Made by a program: the position numbers and the translations under genes
Shown: piece after piece, positions 1 to 12,307 of the stretch
Layout: each line of letters opens with the position of its first letter
Numbering within the stretch: position 1 is the first letter of the stretch
Assembly (NCBI GenBank): GCA_003991915.1
Contig: RQTK01000508.1
Span: forward strand, 42,501 to 106,500
Source: Elysia chlorotica
Taxonomy: Eukaryota; Mollusca; Gastropoda; Plakobranchidae
Direction of reading: 5' to 3'
DNA length: 64,000 nucleotides
The notes under the pieces: model-generated
The model's input: only the letters and a program-made list of their open reading frames with translations
Told to the model about the DNA's origin: nothing
Databases searched by the model: none

Positions 1-1479
1 GGGCGATAAAAACGTATGCGGTCCTCTTTATAGCTTTAAATGTAGGAATACAAGTTGGGTGGTTCGTTTCTTAACGTCTAAAATCAGCATCTAGACTATA
101 CCGTGGACGAGCCTCAAGGCTAACGTATAATACTTCAAGATCTACCACACAGAGACAGACAGACTTGTCACACATTATGTGTTTTTCTTTTTGTGACGTC
201 ATTTTGTACAATATGGCTGATATTCTTTGATATTTTATTAGATGCATTTTATGATATTACATGTATTTTAAGAGTGTCCGTATTTCCGTATAAGATGCAT
301 AATACTAATAGGAAAAAGCAAAATAGTCAATAATTTTAAGACACTCTCTGTCTTTCTCTCTCTGTTTATTTTCTTTATCTCTCAGTTTATCTTCCCTATT
401 ATTTATGCGTAAAAGGTCCGACTTTTTCACTTCATGTTAGCAATTTACCAAAGTAAAAATGAACATTATCATCTGTCTCGTCATCCTTGTAGGGAAAGTT
501 TCGAATGTCTTCCTTTTTGTTAAACCCACTAAGATTAAACTTTCATGGTGCTATGATATTTACTCTCTGTCTGGTAGCTCGTCTCCATGTCCCCTTGCTC
601 TCAGGTCTGCAAGTACTGAAGTAACTAAAACGCGAATGTAAGCAAAGCTTTCGGTACAAGTTGCCGGTACTCTAGCACTTTGTGGGTCTTGGGAGAGTGA
701 GGGCCGAGCCTCCCTGTTTGTGTGGCCACTAACCTGATTAGGCCGATCTCGCTCGCCATCATCTGGAGCAGTCCCTTGTGGAGACAATAATATTATACCA
801 GGGCTGCCCCAATGGATATCGCATATCCCTGTCTCAGTTGACTTCCGCGCAAACCAATTTGGTGTATGTCTGTGGCTCAGGGGATAAATGTGTCTTTCCA
901 ACGATACCTACATTGCTCTTTAATCTAATCATCAAGTCACACAAAACCCTAAAACCTTTGTTTGGTTGCTTATTCTTTTCTCTCCCTCCCCCTTGAGATC
1001 TACATTTTTATTCTGATTCTTGAGTATGTTATCATGAAAGGCACTCACTGCTTCAAAGTTCTGAAATGTATTTAAAGTCTTTTAGCTGTCTTCTTTATGA
1101 TAATAAAAACCAATTTGAAGATAATGGCGTTGTTGCACTTGTGTAATTTTTTTTAACCCCTGCAAGATATTTTTTCATTAATGTTACTGTTAGTCATACT
1201 TCACCGGAGTCAGTTTTTTTTATCTGTATTTCTGTTTGAAATAGAGCGATGAAGGGATGTTGCGACAAGTATCGTGGTTATTTAAATGTAACTTTTTACA
1301 CCGGACTGTCAATGTCGGCATGCATTACTTAATTTGAAGGACAGTAAAGAAAATTAATATTGCTACATAATTACGTGTGTATTGTGTTGTGGTTATTTAC
1401 ATTAACAACGGTGTGATCTTTTACATCGGAGAGTGTCAATGTCAGCGGCATGCATGAAATTTTGATAAGATAATGAAAT

Positions 1480-1835
1480 AATTAAGTGCGACACTGAGCG
1501 GACAGGCAGCAGCGATTGCGCATGTTGATGCAGGCTGGTTATCGAACGGCAGACAACGGTGCAGTGCACACCGCCTTGGTAATCCACGGGCATAGAAATA
1601 GCTTCATTAGGGAGATCAGGGCCTTGGCCTCTAGCGCGGGTCATTCACTGAAAGCGCTGTGGGTGCCACACGGGCGGTGAATAGATATGCCCGCGCTCGG
1701 AGCCTCAGCGCCGCCTTCGCTTGTCTGACATGATCAGGGCGAGTGTCAGGATGGTCGATAGCAAAATTAAGTTCGAAGTGCGTTATGACATGGAAGTGGT
1801 TATCCTGCACAATAATTATCATTGTCAAGTGCGCG
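1480..1835. other. CpG-rich block in AT-rich spacer
   Basis: GC-rich, with many CpG, in strong contrast to its surroundings. It could be an exon, a promoter island or a decayed repeat; overlapping short frames on the minus strand (80 and 65 codons) match nothing I recognise. Confidence 0.35.
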
Positions 1836-1988
1836 TTGCTAGTAGCTAAATTAGTACATGTACTGTCGTTCTAGTCCCTTGATAGTAAAAAGGTAATGGG
1901 AACATTATTTTCCTCTTCGTACATGATTTCCAATTATATGAAAAGATACATTTGTACGTGTGTAAATATCGTAAATACCCCATCTCTA

Positions 1989-2023
1989 AGAGAGAGAGAG
2001 ATGGGGAAAAAGAGAGAGAGAGA

Positions 2024-2067
<44 letters not shown>

Positions 2068-2149
2068 TAGAAACCGAAAGAGACAGACAGGCACATAGAG
2101 AGGCAGGCAAAGACACAGAAATAGAGACAAGCAGCCAGCCAGACCGACA

Positions 2150-2201
<52 letters not shown>

Positions 2202-2320
2202 AGGAGACAAAGGGAAAAGGAGAGACAGATAGACAAAGAAAGAGAGAGGGGGGAGAGAGGGAGAGAAAGAGAAACACAAAGAGCGAAAGAGAGACAGACG
2301 CTCACTGAGACTAGAGAAAG
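1989..2320. repeat. (GA)n purine-rich tract
   Basis: Near-perfect GA runs at 1989..2060 and 2149..2200 inside a longer purine-rich stretch. The apparent long frames on both strands (Arg-Glu or Ser-Leu repeats) are artefacts. Confidence 0.95.
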
Positions 2321-5300
2321 TGAATCCACAGTAACGTCTGGTATGCTCATCATCAAGCTGCCGAGTCTCTGGTCGCTAATCCAGTTCAGGGGGGAAGACG
2401 CCTTCAAATCGAGTTAAATGCGTTCTCTCTTGTGACCATAAGGTCTGATGCCGGGCTCAATTTAACAGCTTGCCCAAAGCTTTCAATCCGGTGCTATCCA
2501 ATCTTGCTGTTTAAAACGCGATACTTCATTTCGTAAAGTGTGTTTTCTGGTTAGTATCCTATGTCCGTTTGTATCATGAGATGTGAGGGCTCTTGTAGAT
2601 TGTATCATCCCAATTCAAAAATGTTGAGTCATAAGGAAAAAATGCAACCAGTTTTTTTTTTTTTTAAGTCTCTTTGATAAATAACGATCTGCCCATTCTC
2701 CAAATTCTGACACACGAATTCTACACTGCTTTGTTTTTCATTTAAGGCATTATTTTATCAAAATCTTTCCCCCCAAAATGTAATCATTTAATGGCACCTC
2801 CCTTTTGCTAACTATGAACACGGCAACAGACACATTTTTCACTTCAATTGACTTTGTTAAGTGAGTGATGCTTCACAGCAAGGACTCGATGCAGAATCAT
2901 TAAATTTGCTCCTGAAAAATCATTGGATGTTTTATTTAGGTTTTAAAAGTTCAAGAGTTATAAAGAAAAAAGAATTGTTGGACATATAATGGTTATGTAT
3001 CTTTTTAGAGAAAATAAAAAAGAAGATCATTCTTTGATCATAGAATATACTATTACTAAACATAGAAGAAAGCCCGTGATTTGACAATGTTGTTAATATC
3101 GCATTTATCTTTATTTATAAATGGGCAATAGATGCTCAATATTTTTCACAGAGATGAACCTCGTAGCTAATAGTCATCTACTCTAAACTGTGAGAACTGT
3201 TAAGACACAATTTTAACAGTTTCATTGTAAGCTTTCTTTATTTCTTATCGCATTTTTTCCCTTAGTAAATGTAATCTTAGTTTGGCTAACTTGGATATCT
3301 GCATAACTTAACATGTTTTAAAAATTCAACAATCTGGCGGACATTTTGGATTTTTCAACAATTTTTGGTTTTTTTCCCTAAGGTTTTTTTAATTTAATAT
3401 ATGAAGCAAATTACCTGAAACTTGGTACACGCAAACTTGACATAAATATATATGTACCAGTTCGTACAGATGTGTTAATATAATTTTGACACAATACAAC
3501 AGATTGTGTGGTGTAGTCTATACATGAAAAGTGATGATTGGAAGAATATTGGAAAAAAAATACAACTCAAAGAAATATCCTTCTATGCAAAGTTTTTTTA
3601 GTAATACTAAATAGGCCTTCTGCAACTACATTTGAACTAAATCCGATGAAAAACAAAATAGTTATAGGCATTTACGTATCAATACTATGAGTTTTGAGTT
3701 TTAAGAAAATGGCTCACAAAGATTTACAAAGGCTAAATAAAGGGAAATAGGGTATGGCAGTGATTTATACGTGTATAAAAACAAGGTCTACTTTCGCGGG
3801 AAACACTATTAGAAAGATCAAAATTACTCACATATTCTAATGGCACTGTGCACCTCAAAGTTTTTGCACTTAAGAAAAATCAGAATAATATTCTCTCTGT
3901 TTCAATTTTACGGCACCTTTGTTATCACTAACGATTGAGAAGCGTAAGGGGGCGGTTGTTGTTGTTCTTTTAACTAAGGTCCTGAGGCTTAGCAACATGG
4001 TTGCTGTAGACACCTTTAGATTTTCAAAGGAATGGCTGAAGTGACAACAACTCCCAAGCCCCAAGTCCACTTCACTTTACGTAATTCGTAAGGTTGATAC
4101 AACGGATAGGCAGATAAGGTGCCTGGGAAAAACATATTGATTGTGCACTTTATTTTTTATTTGTTTAATATGACAAAAGAAGCTTATCAAACAATCAGTC
4201 AACATTTTTCTAGGTAAATTCTTAATTGAAGACCATTTTGATCATTATATTAAATATGATGCAGCATTGTTTCTCATTAAGGACATTTTGTTCTGGATGT
4301 TGTTTAAAAAAGGTTATACATGTAGAAAAATTAAACATAACAAACAAGCTTTTTGCATATTTTATATCATAACAAATTTTATTTAAATTCAATACAAATA
4401 GAATTATATTTAACACCACATGATAGTTATATACAGCAGTTACACAGTAAGGGAGGAATCGCGAGTTCAAAATTTGCTCAAAGTTTTATTTCGTTTTTTT
4501 TTTTCAAACAAAGGTATTGACGAAGGGTTCCTGAGTCCCTACTCCCTGTCTATTTGTCCGTCCGTCTGTCTGTCTTGTCTGTCTCTACTTTTTCTTCTCC
4601 CATTATTTGCTTAATCTCATGATCATTATGGTTACTCCCAAAAATAATGTACAAATGAAAGACAAATCCACTGAGGTTTTTTACACTGACACAAATGCAA
4701 TATTCTGTGACAGTGTATGCCTGTAGGCCTATTCCTGTTGATATAGATAAAAAGACTTTTTGCTTTTTCTCAAGTACATGTAGTAGATTGAAAAATACGT
4801 TTTAATGAAGCAGTGGATTAAAATGTAGTTCACTAAAAAAAAATTAAAAAAGGAGCTTTTACTAATACAACCCTGTGTTTGACCTTTTTTTTTTTAAATC
4901 AACATATGGCGTGTTTTGTTGTGTTTTCTTTTTAATTGTGTATGGCGTATGTTAAATACTATAAGTGCACCGTAAGCACTACTATACTAAACCTTTGTTT
5001 CTCCCTCTCTCTCACCTCCTGTCTCTCTTTCTCTCGCTATCTTGCTCATTCACTCTTTGTCCTCATTATCTGCCTCCCTCATCTTTTTTCTGATTCTGTC
5101 ACTACAACTACCACTTTGTGTATAGATATCTCTCTAGCTATATATCCTCCTTTTCCCCTCTGTCTCTCTATTAACCTGTTTGTCTCTGCCTCTGTCCCTT
5201 CAACTGGAAGGAGAGAGAGAGAGGGGGGAGGAAGGGGGAGAAATTGCCATAATATTCCCGCAAATGTACAAAGCTACATCATATAGATTTTTTAGTGTAC

Positions 5301-6512
5301 TCTCATGATAAACACCTAGCGTTAAAAATGGATTTTTAAACATTACATTATGTTCGTATTTTCTGAACCCAAGTGAAGAGCGAGTCTGCGAAGTTTTGAT
5401 TGAAAAAAGAAACCCTCTCTTTTTTCCTTAGTAAATCTATGAACGATAGACGACTAAACATCAAATTAACTATTCGTCTTTGTTGATGAAAGTGTAAGCC
5501 GTCACATTTTTTCTGATTGTTCTCAAAGCTAACCATGGCTGCAATGTAAACGTGCAAGAGCAGACAAATTTAACAGTTCTATTCCTGTAAGCACTTTAAT
5601 TAGTTAATTTCTTAATATTTTCAATAAAAATTTTGACTATGGAGGCCTACTTATCAGTATAAAAGTATAAACATTTAAAAGAATATAAATAATTATTACG
5701 TTTTCTTCGATATTATCAAAACAAACATCTGCGCACATACACGGTTAGCTTCAGACACCGACGATATAATTTGAGACCAAAGAGATAAGGTACAGATTTG
5801 ACTTGCACCAATAATAAAAATGGGTATCTTTTTTCAAGCAGTCCAAATATCAACACAAACTGATTAAATCACAGCCTTTTCAAAATTGATTCTGTAAAAA
5901 AAGAAGAAACAATAAATAGCTTCCGTAAAATAAACTTGGTTTGGATTGAGAAGATGCTGGTGAGATATGGTGGAAAAATTTAGACTGGATGTAAACCTCA
6001 TCTTCTTTTTCAAACTATCTCTTTGACATCCATTTTCACCACCAGTTTTTTTTACTATTTCAGTGAAAAGTAATATCTTTTTCAAAAGAAAAAGGATCAT
6101 GAAAATATAAAAATGATGAATCATATGAAAATAGGAAAACCTGCATCCATGTGGTTTATTTTTTTTCTTTTGTATAACTATAAAGAAATGACAAGAACAT
6201 CCCTTTTATGTCTTGCTAAAAGCAAACTTCTGGACTAGCAGAATACAATGAGTTACTTTTTGGTACTCCAGATTTACCCTATCAAACCTTCCACTTAAAA
6301 ATTATTAGCCAATAGCAGCACTGCTTTCGTTATTCATTTATTTTTTTTTATTTTTACCTAAATAAAATTTCATTTGATCCAACTTCTCAATGAAAACCAA
6401 CGATTTCACTTTTTAAAGGTAGCTCGATAGAGTAATAAAAATGAAAAACCTCTATCTAAAAACCTTTCTTTGGAAACTTGATCTGGTAATCATGGAAGAC
6501 CATACATAATTA

Positions 6513-6518
6513 TTTATT
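6513..6518 (-). terminator. Candidate DET1 poly(A) signal
   Basis: An AATAAA hexamer on the minus strand about 35 bases after the DET1 stop. It is plausible only by position; several further AATAAA-like sites lie downstream in the AT-rich spacer. Confidence 0.3.
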
Positions 6519-6552
6519 TTGACGCAGTAAAATATTAACTGTCAGATAAAGA

Positions 6553-8691
6553 TCAAGTAGGAATTTTTCTTATGTGAAAGTTGACTTTATAGTCAGCAGC
6601 AGTGCGTTGGACACTTATCATAAAAGGCTCAAAGGGATGAAACAAAAAGGCAACCAGACGGCGATGAGTTGGTGATATTTGTCTTTCTACTGGGCCAGTG
6701 TCAATGCAAAATCGTAACATCCCAGTGTCTCGGGTGAAAAATCTGAGAATAAAGAGAAATTTAAAAACGCAAGTTGAGGAAACAAATATTAAATAAAAAT
6801 GATTTCAAAACAATTGAAATAGAGAGGCAAGGAGCATTGCATTAACAGTTCAAACTTTTTGTGTAAAATTATTAAATTTTATTTCTTTTTTTTAATTGGG
6901 GCGTATGATTTATTTTGAAAATGACAACCCAAATCTGCATATAACCATATTTTAAATATTTTTTCACATAGATTCCCTTTTTTCTGCCTTAATTGGGAAT
7001 AATGGCAAATCTGAGCTATAACAAGAACTCAAGAAAAAAATAAATTTTATAATAGTTTAAGAGCTGTTCAGATTTGTTAAAAACCACTATTAATCCATAC
7101 CGTATTGGGTGGTCACTGCAAGTTTTGGGGCGTTCCAGTTGAGAAATCCACTTGTCATCATAGCTGAATAAAGCGTGGTCCAGATAAGGGGAACAACTGT
7201 AAGATTGAGCACTGATTGGAAGCTGTGTCAGCATGCGTGATATCGCCTCCCGTTGTCCTCCATTCTTGGCAACTATCAGTGTGGTCTTAAACATCTGCTG
7301 GATACGGCGAGCATGTATTGATGAAGAAGGAGATGAGGGAAACTGAGGCTGCAGGTGAGGCCAAGAGTTCCGGAAATGGTCATGAAAGTTTTCCATGATT
7401 TCCAAAAGTTCAGGGGAAGTATGCTCATAAACACCAATAACCTGCAAATCGATAGGGAATATATTATATATTTATCTTTCCATTACATTGATATGAAAAT
7501 ACATGTATTATACAATCAATCCTTTCACTAGAACATTTTGTTTTTCTAGCTACAGCGCAGTAGTTCTCATTATTTTCTATTTGATAAGAATTAGAACCAA
7601 AGGTATAGCTTTTTGTGGTTACCAATGTAATGACAAATAAAAAAAAAGTAATCTTTTCTTTGAAAAAGTGAATCTCTCTACAAGTTAGACATCCCCTTAG
7701 TCTCAAGAAAGATCCTTAACGGAGATGTGACACCAGAGTTAAATACAAGGGATATGACTGGTAATATATCAAAACCAGCAAATAAGGATGGGAAAAAAGC
7801 AGCAAATACTGAGGAGATCGCACATCCTTCCTGTTAGAAGCTGCTTTCTCTACTCTTAGACAACCTAGCCCCCACCAACAAATTAAAGGATAAAAAGGCT
7901 CTAAGAGGCACCTATCAAAAAAATCTTTGTCCGTGAAATTAGGAATATGTGCCCAAATATGTGCAGGTTTAAAATTTCTAAGAATTCTTCAAAACTTATC
8001 TTTTCGAATCAGCATATTTCGTGATTGTATATTAAAAGTTTATGTACCATAGCAATAATCTCCGAGGTCGAAAGCTTTAATAACAAATATCTACCAATAC
8101 TAGCACAAATTTACATGTTTTCCAAAAAATTTTTTCACCATTATACTGATCTAACAAAACAATGACCAATTTATATTGATAGACTCGTAAATGTTGAGGG
8201 AGAAACGAAGGGATGGTTAAAATCTGAGTGAATCCTTCTCTAAAAAAAACAAAAAGGTAGTTCTTATAATGATTTACCTTTTTAATGAACATTAACCTCT
8301 GCCTAAGTCATCTCCAAAGAACATTCATAAAAATGTTGCCTTATCAACAATAAAAAATCATTTATGCACTCTTTTTATTAAACTTATTAGAATATTTGAA
8401 CGGTGATTGAGTTATTGAATTGAGCTTACGGTCCAATGTCAGCACTATATAGGCTATATTGTGGAAAAGCCCTAAGACTGACATCTGGCAATTTTATGTG
8501 CTGTCAAATACAAGATGGTGCAGGGAGACCTGAACTCCTGTCTCAACCTGTAACACTATACAGTGTACCTCACATATACCAACATCGGACTCAACGAAAC
8601 CTTGGCCGTAACGAAGACTATCTGAAGGACAGTTTTCCTCCTCATATAAAGCCCATAAATGGACCTTGGGACAAACGAAGACATTTAACGC

Positions 8692-8722
<31 letters not shown>

Positions 8723-11700
8723 CCATAGGCTTAACAGATCCATTATTGGTATATTTATCTTGGTGGAGGTTGGAATTGTGCAGTTACTTGTATCATTTTC
8801 AGTTTGGTAGTGCTCATGAGTGACGAGCGTTAGGTTGAATAAACTGGAACATGTATGTCTATAGGTTTCTTTTGGAAATCTCAGTTGGGTCTACTTCTAA
8901 TCTTGCATGCTCGAGCAGCATCAGCTTCTTTCGAAAATCTTCACTCAGGCTCAAGATTGACGCCAATTCTTATTTTATGATTGCGAAAAAATTTTTTGTT
9001 TGAAACCAAATTTTAGCTAATGGAGAAAGTAAAATCACATCAAGTTTCTTGTGTTTATTTTAATCTTGCCTGTAACGAAACCTCAGACGTAACAAAGTTT
9101 TGGAGCTGGCCTACTGACTTCGCAATATTCGAGGTCCACTGTCCAACGAGTTGGAGACGAAATTGGACAAATAATTTTTTACCGATAGTGGGATTCAAAC
9201 TGCGGAGCATGCAATTTGGAGACCAACACTCTACCACTTGAACCAGTTTGACCCAACCCGTCCCCCCCTTCTATGAATTGAGGTACTATGAAAAGGGGTA
9301 AAATTATGTGAAAATCGACTTGAGAAACATCAATTTGTTTGTCCACTATAGAAACTTTTGGATAAGACTCCCATCCACCTAATAACATCACCATAGAGAT
9401 TCTACTCCACATTACGAATTAATAAAGATAAAAGAGCTGAAATATAGATAGAGAAAATGACGATGGAGGTGATATTCAAACCGAAAACCCCCCACTTATT
9501 TTACCTCTGTAGTATCCATGTTGTAGACAACAAAAAGAGAAGGCGTGTTGTTGGGCTGACCATTGCGAAACGTGACCACCTCTTCCATGGCGTATTTAAG
9601 TAGCAGATGGCTCTCATCCAGCAGCTGGAGCTTGCTAAGCCGCAGTGCAAGGAGATCTTCCATAGCCCAGTGGACAGCACGAGTACCATTCTCCAAATGA
9701 CTGTTTAGGGCAGCTCGATACAGATATACAATCAGCCTGTGTTTCAACGAATTAATAATCTGTAAATCGAAAAAAGAAAAAAAGTTCATCTTTCACTCAG
9801 ATATTTTGAGGCACCCTGATATTTGTTATTATCTAGTACAAATTTATTTTATGTTGTAATGTTAAATCATTTTAAAATATATGATTAACTTAATCAGGCT
9901 CATCACCAGGATATGAAATTTTAAAAAAAAAGATATCAAAAAAATATTCTTCATTTTTTCTCATTTGTAGAGATGACATCTTGTTTGTGCAATTTTATCC
10001 AAAAGTCACTGCAGGTATGGATTCAATGTTAAGGGAACGGGAATAGCTTTTATTTTTTTTTAACTTGTACAAACCTTGTCTGTGAAGGGTCTATTTAGCT
10101 GTCGTGATGGGATCTGTGATGTCTGACTGTAAAAGAACTCGTCATCATCGTAGCAAAACCGTCCTATAGTGCGAGCCTGGATAAGTGTTCCCTGAGGAGA
10201 CACCTTGAAAACATGTATGGTCTGTTGCTGCACGGAGAGCACAGCTAACACCGATCCATACAGACACAGACCTTGGTTGTGGGACAGATAAATCTTATCC
10301 ATCTTGAACTGCTTGCGATCACATACAACGCCTGAAATATAAGCATTAATTATGTGCATACTACATTACAAATTCAACAGGTCCACAAAATTACTATTTC
10401 TGAGTAAGGTGCTTTCCAAACTTTGCAATGATCTCTTCTAATGCAGTTTAGACAAGACAGACGTATAAATTATCCGTACAATCAAGATCAATGTTTTAAA
10501 ATCACAACTTTGTCTATATCATCTGTTTATATATATATATATAGATATAAGCAGATGATATACATGATCAGCTCCACCCACAAATTCAAACAAAAAAAAT
10601 TGGATAATAAATGAAACAGACTTTGTCTCTGTAAAATGTTTTCGTTATCATTTTTATAATCTAGCAACATCAGAAATATTTTATGACACCTCTTAGCCAG
10701 AAATTTTGTAAACATAAACCAAACAGACAACCTTGAGCAGCTTTTAATGCTATTTTTCTTTTCTTTACCCTGACCCTAACTGGTTCTTTTTTTTTTAATT
10801 TTGTTACCTAGCATTAAGCTATTTTTTTCTTTCTGTTTCTTACACTCAAAGCCTTTCCCAATAATAAAAAATAAACGTAATGGAGAAAGCAAAATCTGTC
10901 TTGGCTATCTCTTGGCCAGAAATGGTCGCAAAGTCATAGAAATCAGTAGGGAAAATATTAAAGAGAAATTTTGAAGGTTTGACTTTAGTTGAGCTACCAA
11001 CACTTGGTCCACTGTCTACTGCTCTTTGAATCTATTATACCAGAAAAGAAATAAAAGAAAACAGTAAACATAATTTGTTTTGACAAGTACATGAAATATG
11101 ATCTACTAATATATAAAACTTGAGACTCACCTGTCCGTAAATCTATGACAAACAGTGTATAGTCTTCAAGAACCAATTTGGAGTTTGGTGTGATACTTTC
11201 ATTGTTTCTATAGATATCATAATAGCGTGAGGCAACATCTTCATTTAACTGGTGGCAAGAGCCAACAATCACATAGCGCCCATCATCTGTAAATAAACTG
11301 CACTCTCTGTTCAAAACTTCCTCTCCAAATGTGACCCGCACAACATGTCTTCTTTGAAGAAACTTGGAGAAAATTTTCATCCTGATTTGAGTGACTTGTT
11401 TACTCATGCCATTTCCCTCGTTCGGAATCACATCGCCTTTAACACGTTTTGTAAGGTCCCCAGCAGCTTCGGAACCAAGAAAGTCGAATATTTCAAGAGA
11501 GGTTTGGTCATAAGAGATGGCAATGAAGAATCTGTAAAAAGAAGATTCAGATTTTATAAAATAGAGTGTCTTCTTGGGCATCTAGAATGTTAATACATGT
11601 ATCAAGTATTTACTATTTATGTTACTTAACAGAGCCGATGTTGTTGTCTTAGTTTAAGTATGAAAACTTTTCGGTTTCATGCAAGTTGAGTGGTTTATGA

Positions 11701-12307
11701 AAATAGTATTGGCTATATTTTTTGGTATCAAATAAAATAAAACAGGCATTTCTCAACTACATGAAGTTCTTTCATCATTTTTTTTTTTTAAATGATGAAA
11801 TGTATTTATAGGTGTAAGCTATGACAGTTTAAACAAAAATAGTCCTGGGATAATTTTTTTTACTTCTTATAACAAGATATTAATCACTACTTTTATATCA
11901 ACTAACATTGAAGCAAATAATACCCTTTCTAAAAAATAAATAATTATTGGGGGAAAAAAAAGAAAAGATGACAAAAAATATTACAAATTAAACTTTATTT
12001 CTTTTTTTCTTATTATTATTGCTTAAAGTTTTGGACCACACATTAATTTATGTTTTGAACATTCATTCTTTACATACTTTCCATCAGGTGAGAACTTGCG
12101 GAGGTAGCAGGGAGGCTTCTCCACATTCAAAACACTCAGATTGGGAACCAACTGCTGATAAAAGCACCTGGCTCTGTTGAAATAGGTCCCTCGTATGTCA
12201 TGGCTGATCTCTCTCCTTCTTAGATCATGTACAATATTCTGTGACTTAAATGGACGCCATCTTAAACCTTCATCTTCATCTGACAAACAGCTTTGTTTGT
12301 CAACCAT
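6553..12307 (-). CDS. DET1: DET1 homologue, CRL4 ubiquitin ligase adaptor (complete)
   Basis: Six coding exons on the minus strand: 12078..12307, 11131..11531, 10075..10331, 9505..9759, 7101..7441 and 6553..6742. All introns are GT-AG and the phases close to 557 codons plus TGA; human DET1 is 550 aa. Signature stretches shared with human DET1 are [24 protein letters not shown]-like, [48 protein letters not shown] and FSYDDKW. From family knowledge, DET1 works with DDB1, DDA1 and COP1 in a CUL4 E3 ligase, mainly nuclear, that targets transcription factors. The first donor is GGAAA|gtatgt, which restores the frame into FFIAIS; the GT four bases downstream would break it. The start ATG at 12307 gives an N-terminus diverged from human. 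A probable acceptor near 12338 suggests an upstream 5'UTR exon. Introns carry SINE and (CA)n copies. Very secure. Confidence 0.97.
8430..8610 (-). mobile_element. SINE copy, central and tail part (diverged)
   Basis: The minus strand carries the tail and central domain of the 14.8-kb SINE (plus strand shows CACTATATAGGCTATATTGT, ATTTTATGTGCTGTC and CTGTCTCAACCTGTAACA). It lies in DET1 intron 4. Confidence 0.75.
8692..8719. repeat. (CA)n microsatellite
   Basis: About 14 CA units in DET1 intron 4. Confidence 0.95.
9165..9256 (-). mobile_element. tRNA-derived SINE head
   Basis: On the minus strand GGTTCAAGTGGTAGAGTGTT and GTTTGAATCCC resemble A and B boxes at tRNA spacing. A cloverleaf does not close, so it is a retroposed head in DET1 intron 4, not a tRNA gene. 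Confidence 0.6.

Larger units (their letters stand above)
1..6552. other. Spacer downstream of DET1, no gene recognised
   Basis: Apart from the CpG-rich block and the GA tract, a possible decayed SINE relative lies at about 640..860 (GGATATCGCATATCCCTGTC resembles the reversed central part). A weak direct repeat (TTTACACCGGACTGTCAATG at 1291, and again diverged near 1420) precedes the CpG block. The rest is AT-rich and unstructured to my eye. Confidence 0.6.

Noticed and set aside
1846-2417. Long Ser-Leu and Arg-Glu open frames
   Set aside because: Translations of the (GA)n tract on both strands; no non-repetitive coding content.
7464-8292. Minus-strand frames of 71-80 codons within DET1 intron 4
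   Set aside because: No similarity recognised, and the DET1 phases close across the intron without them.
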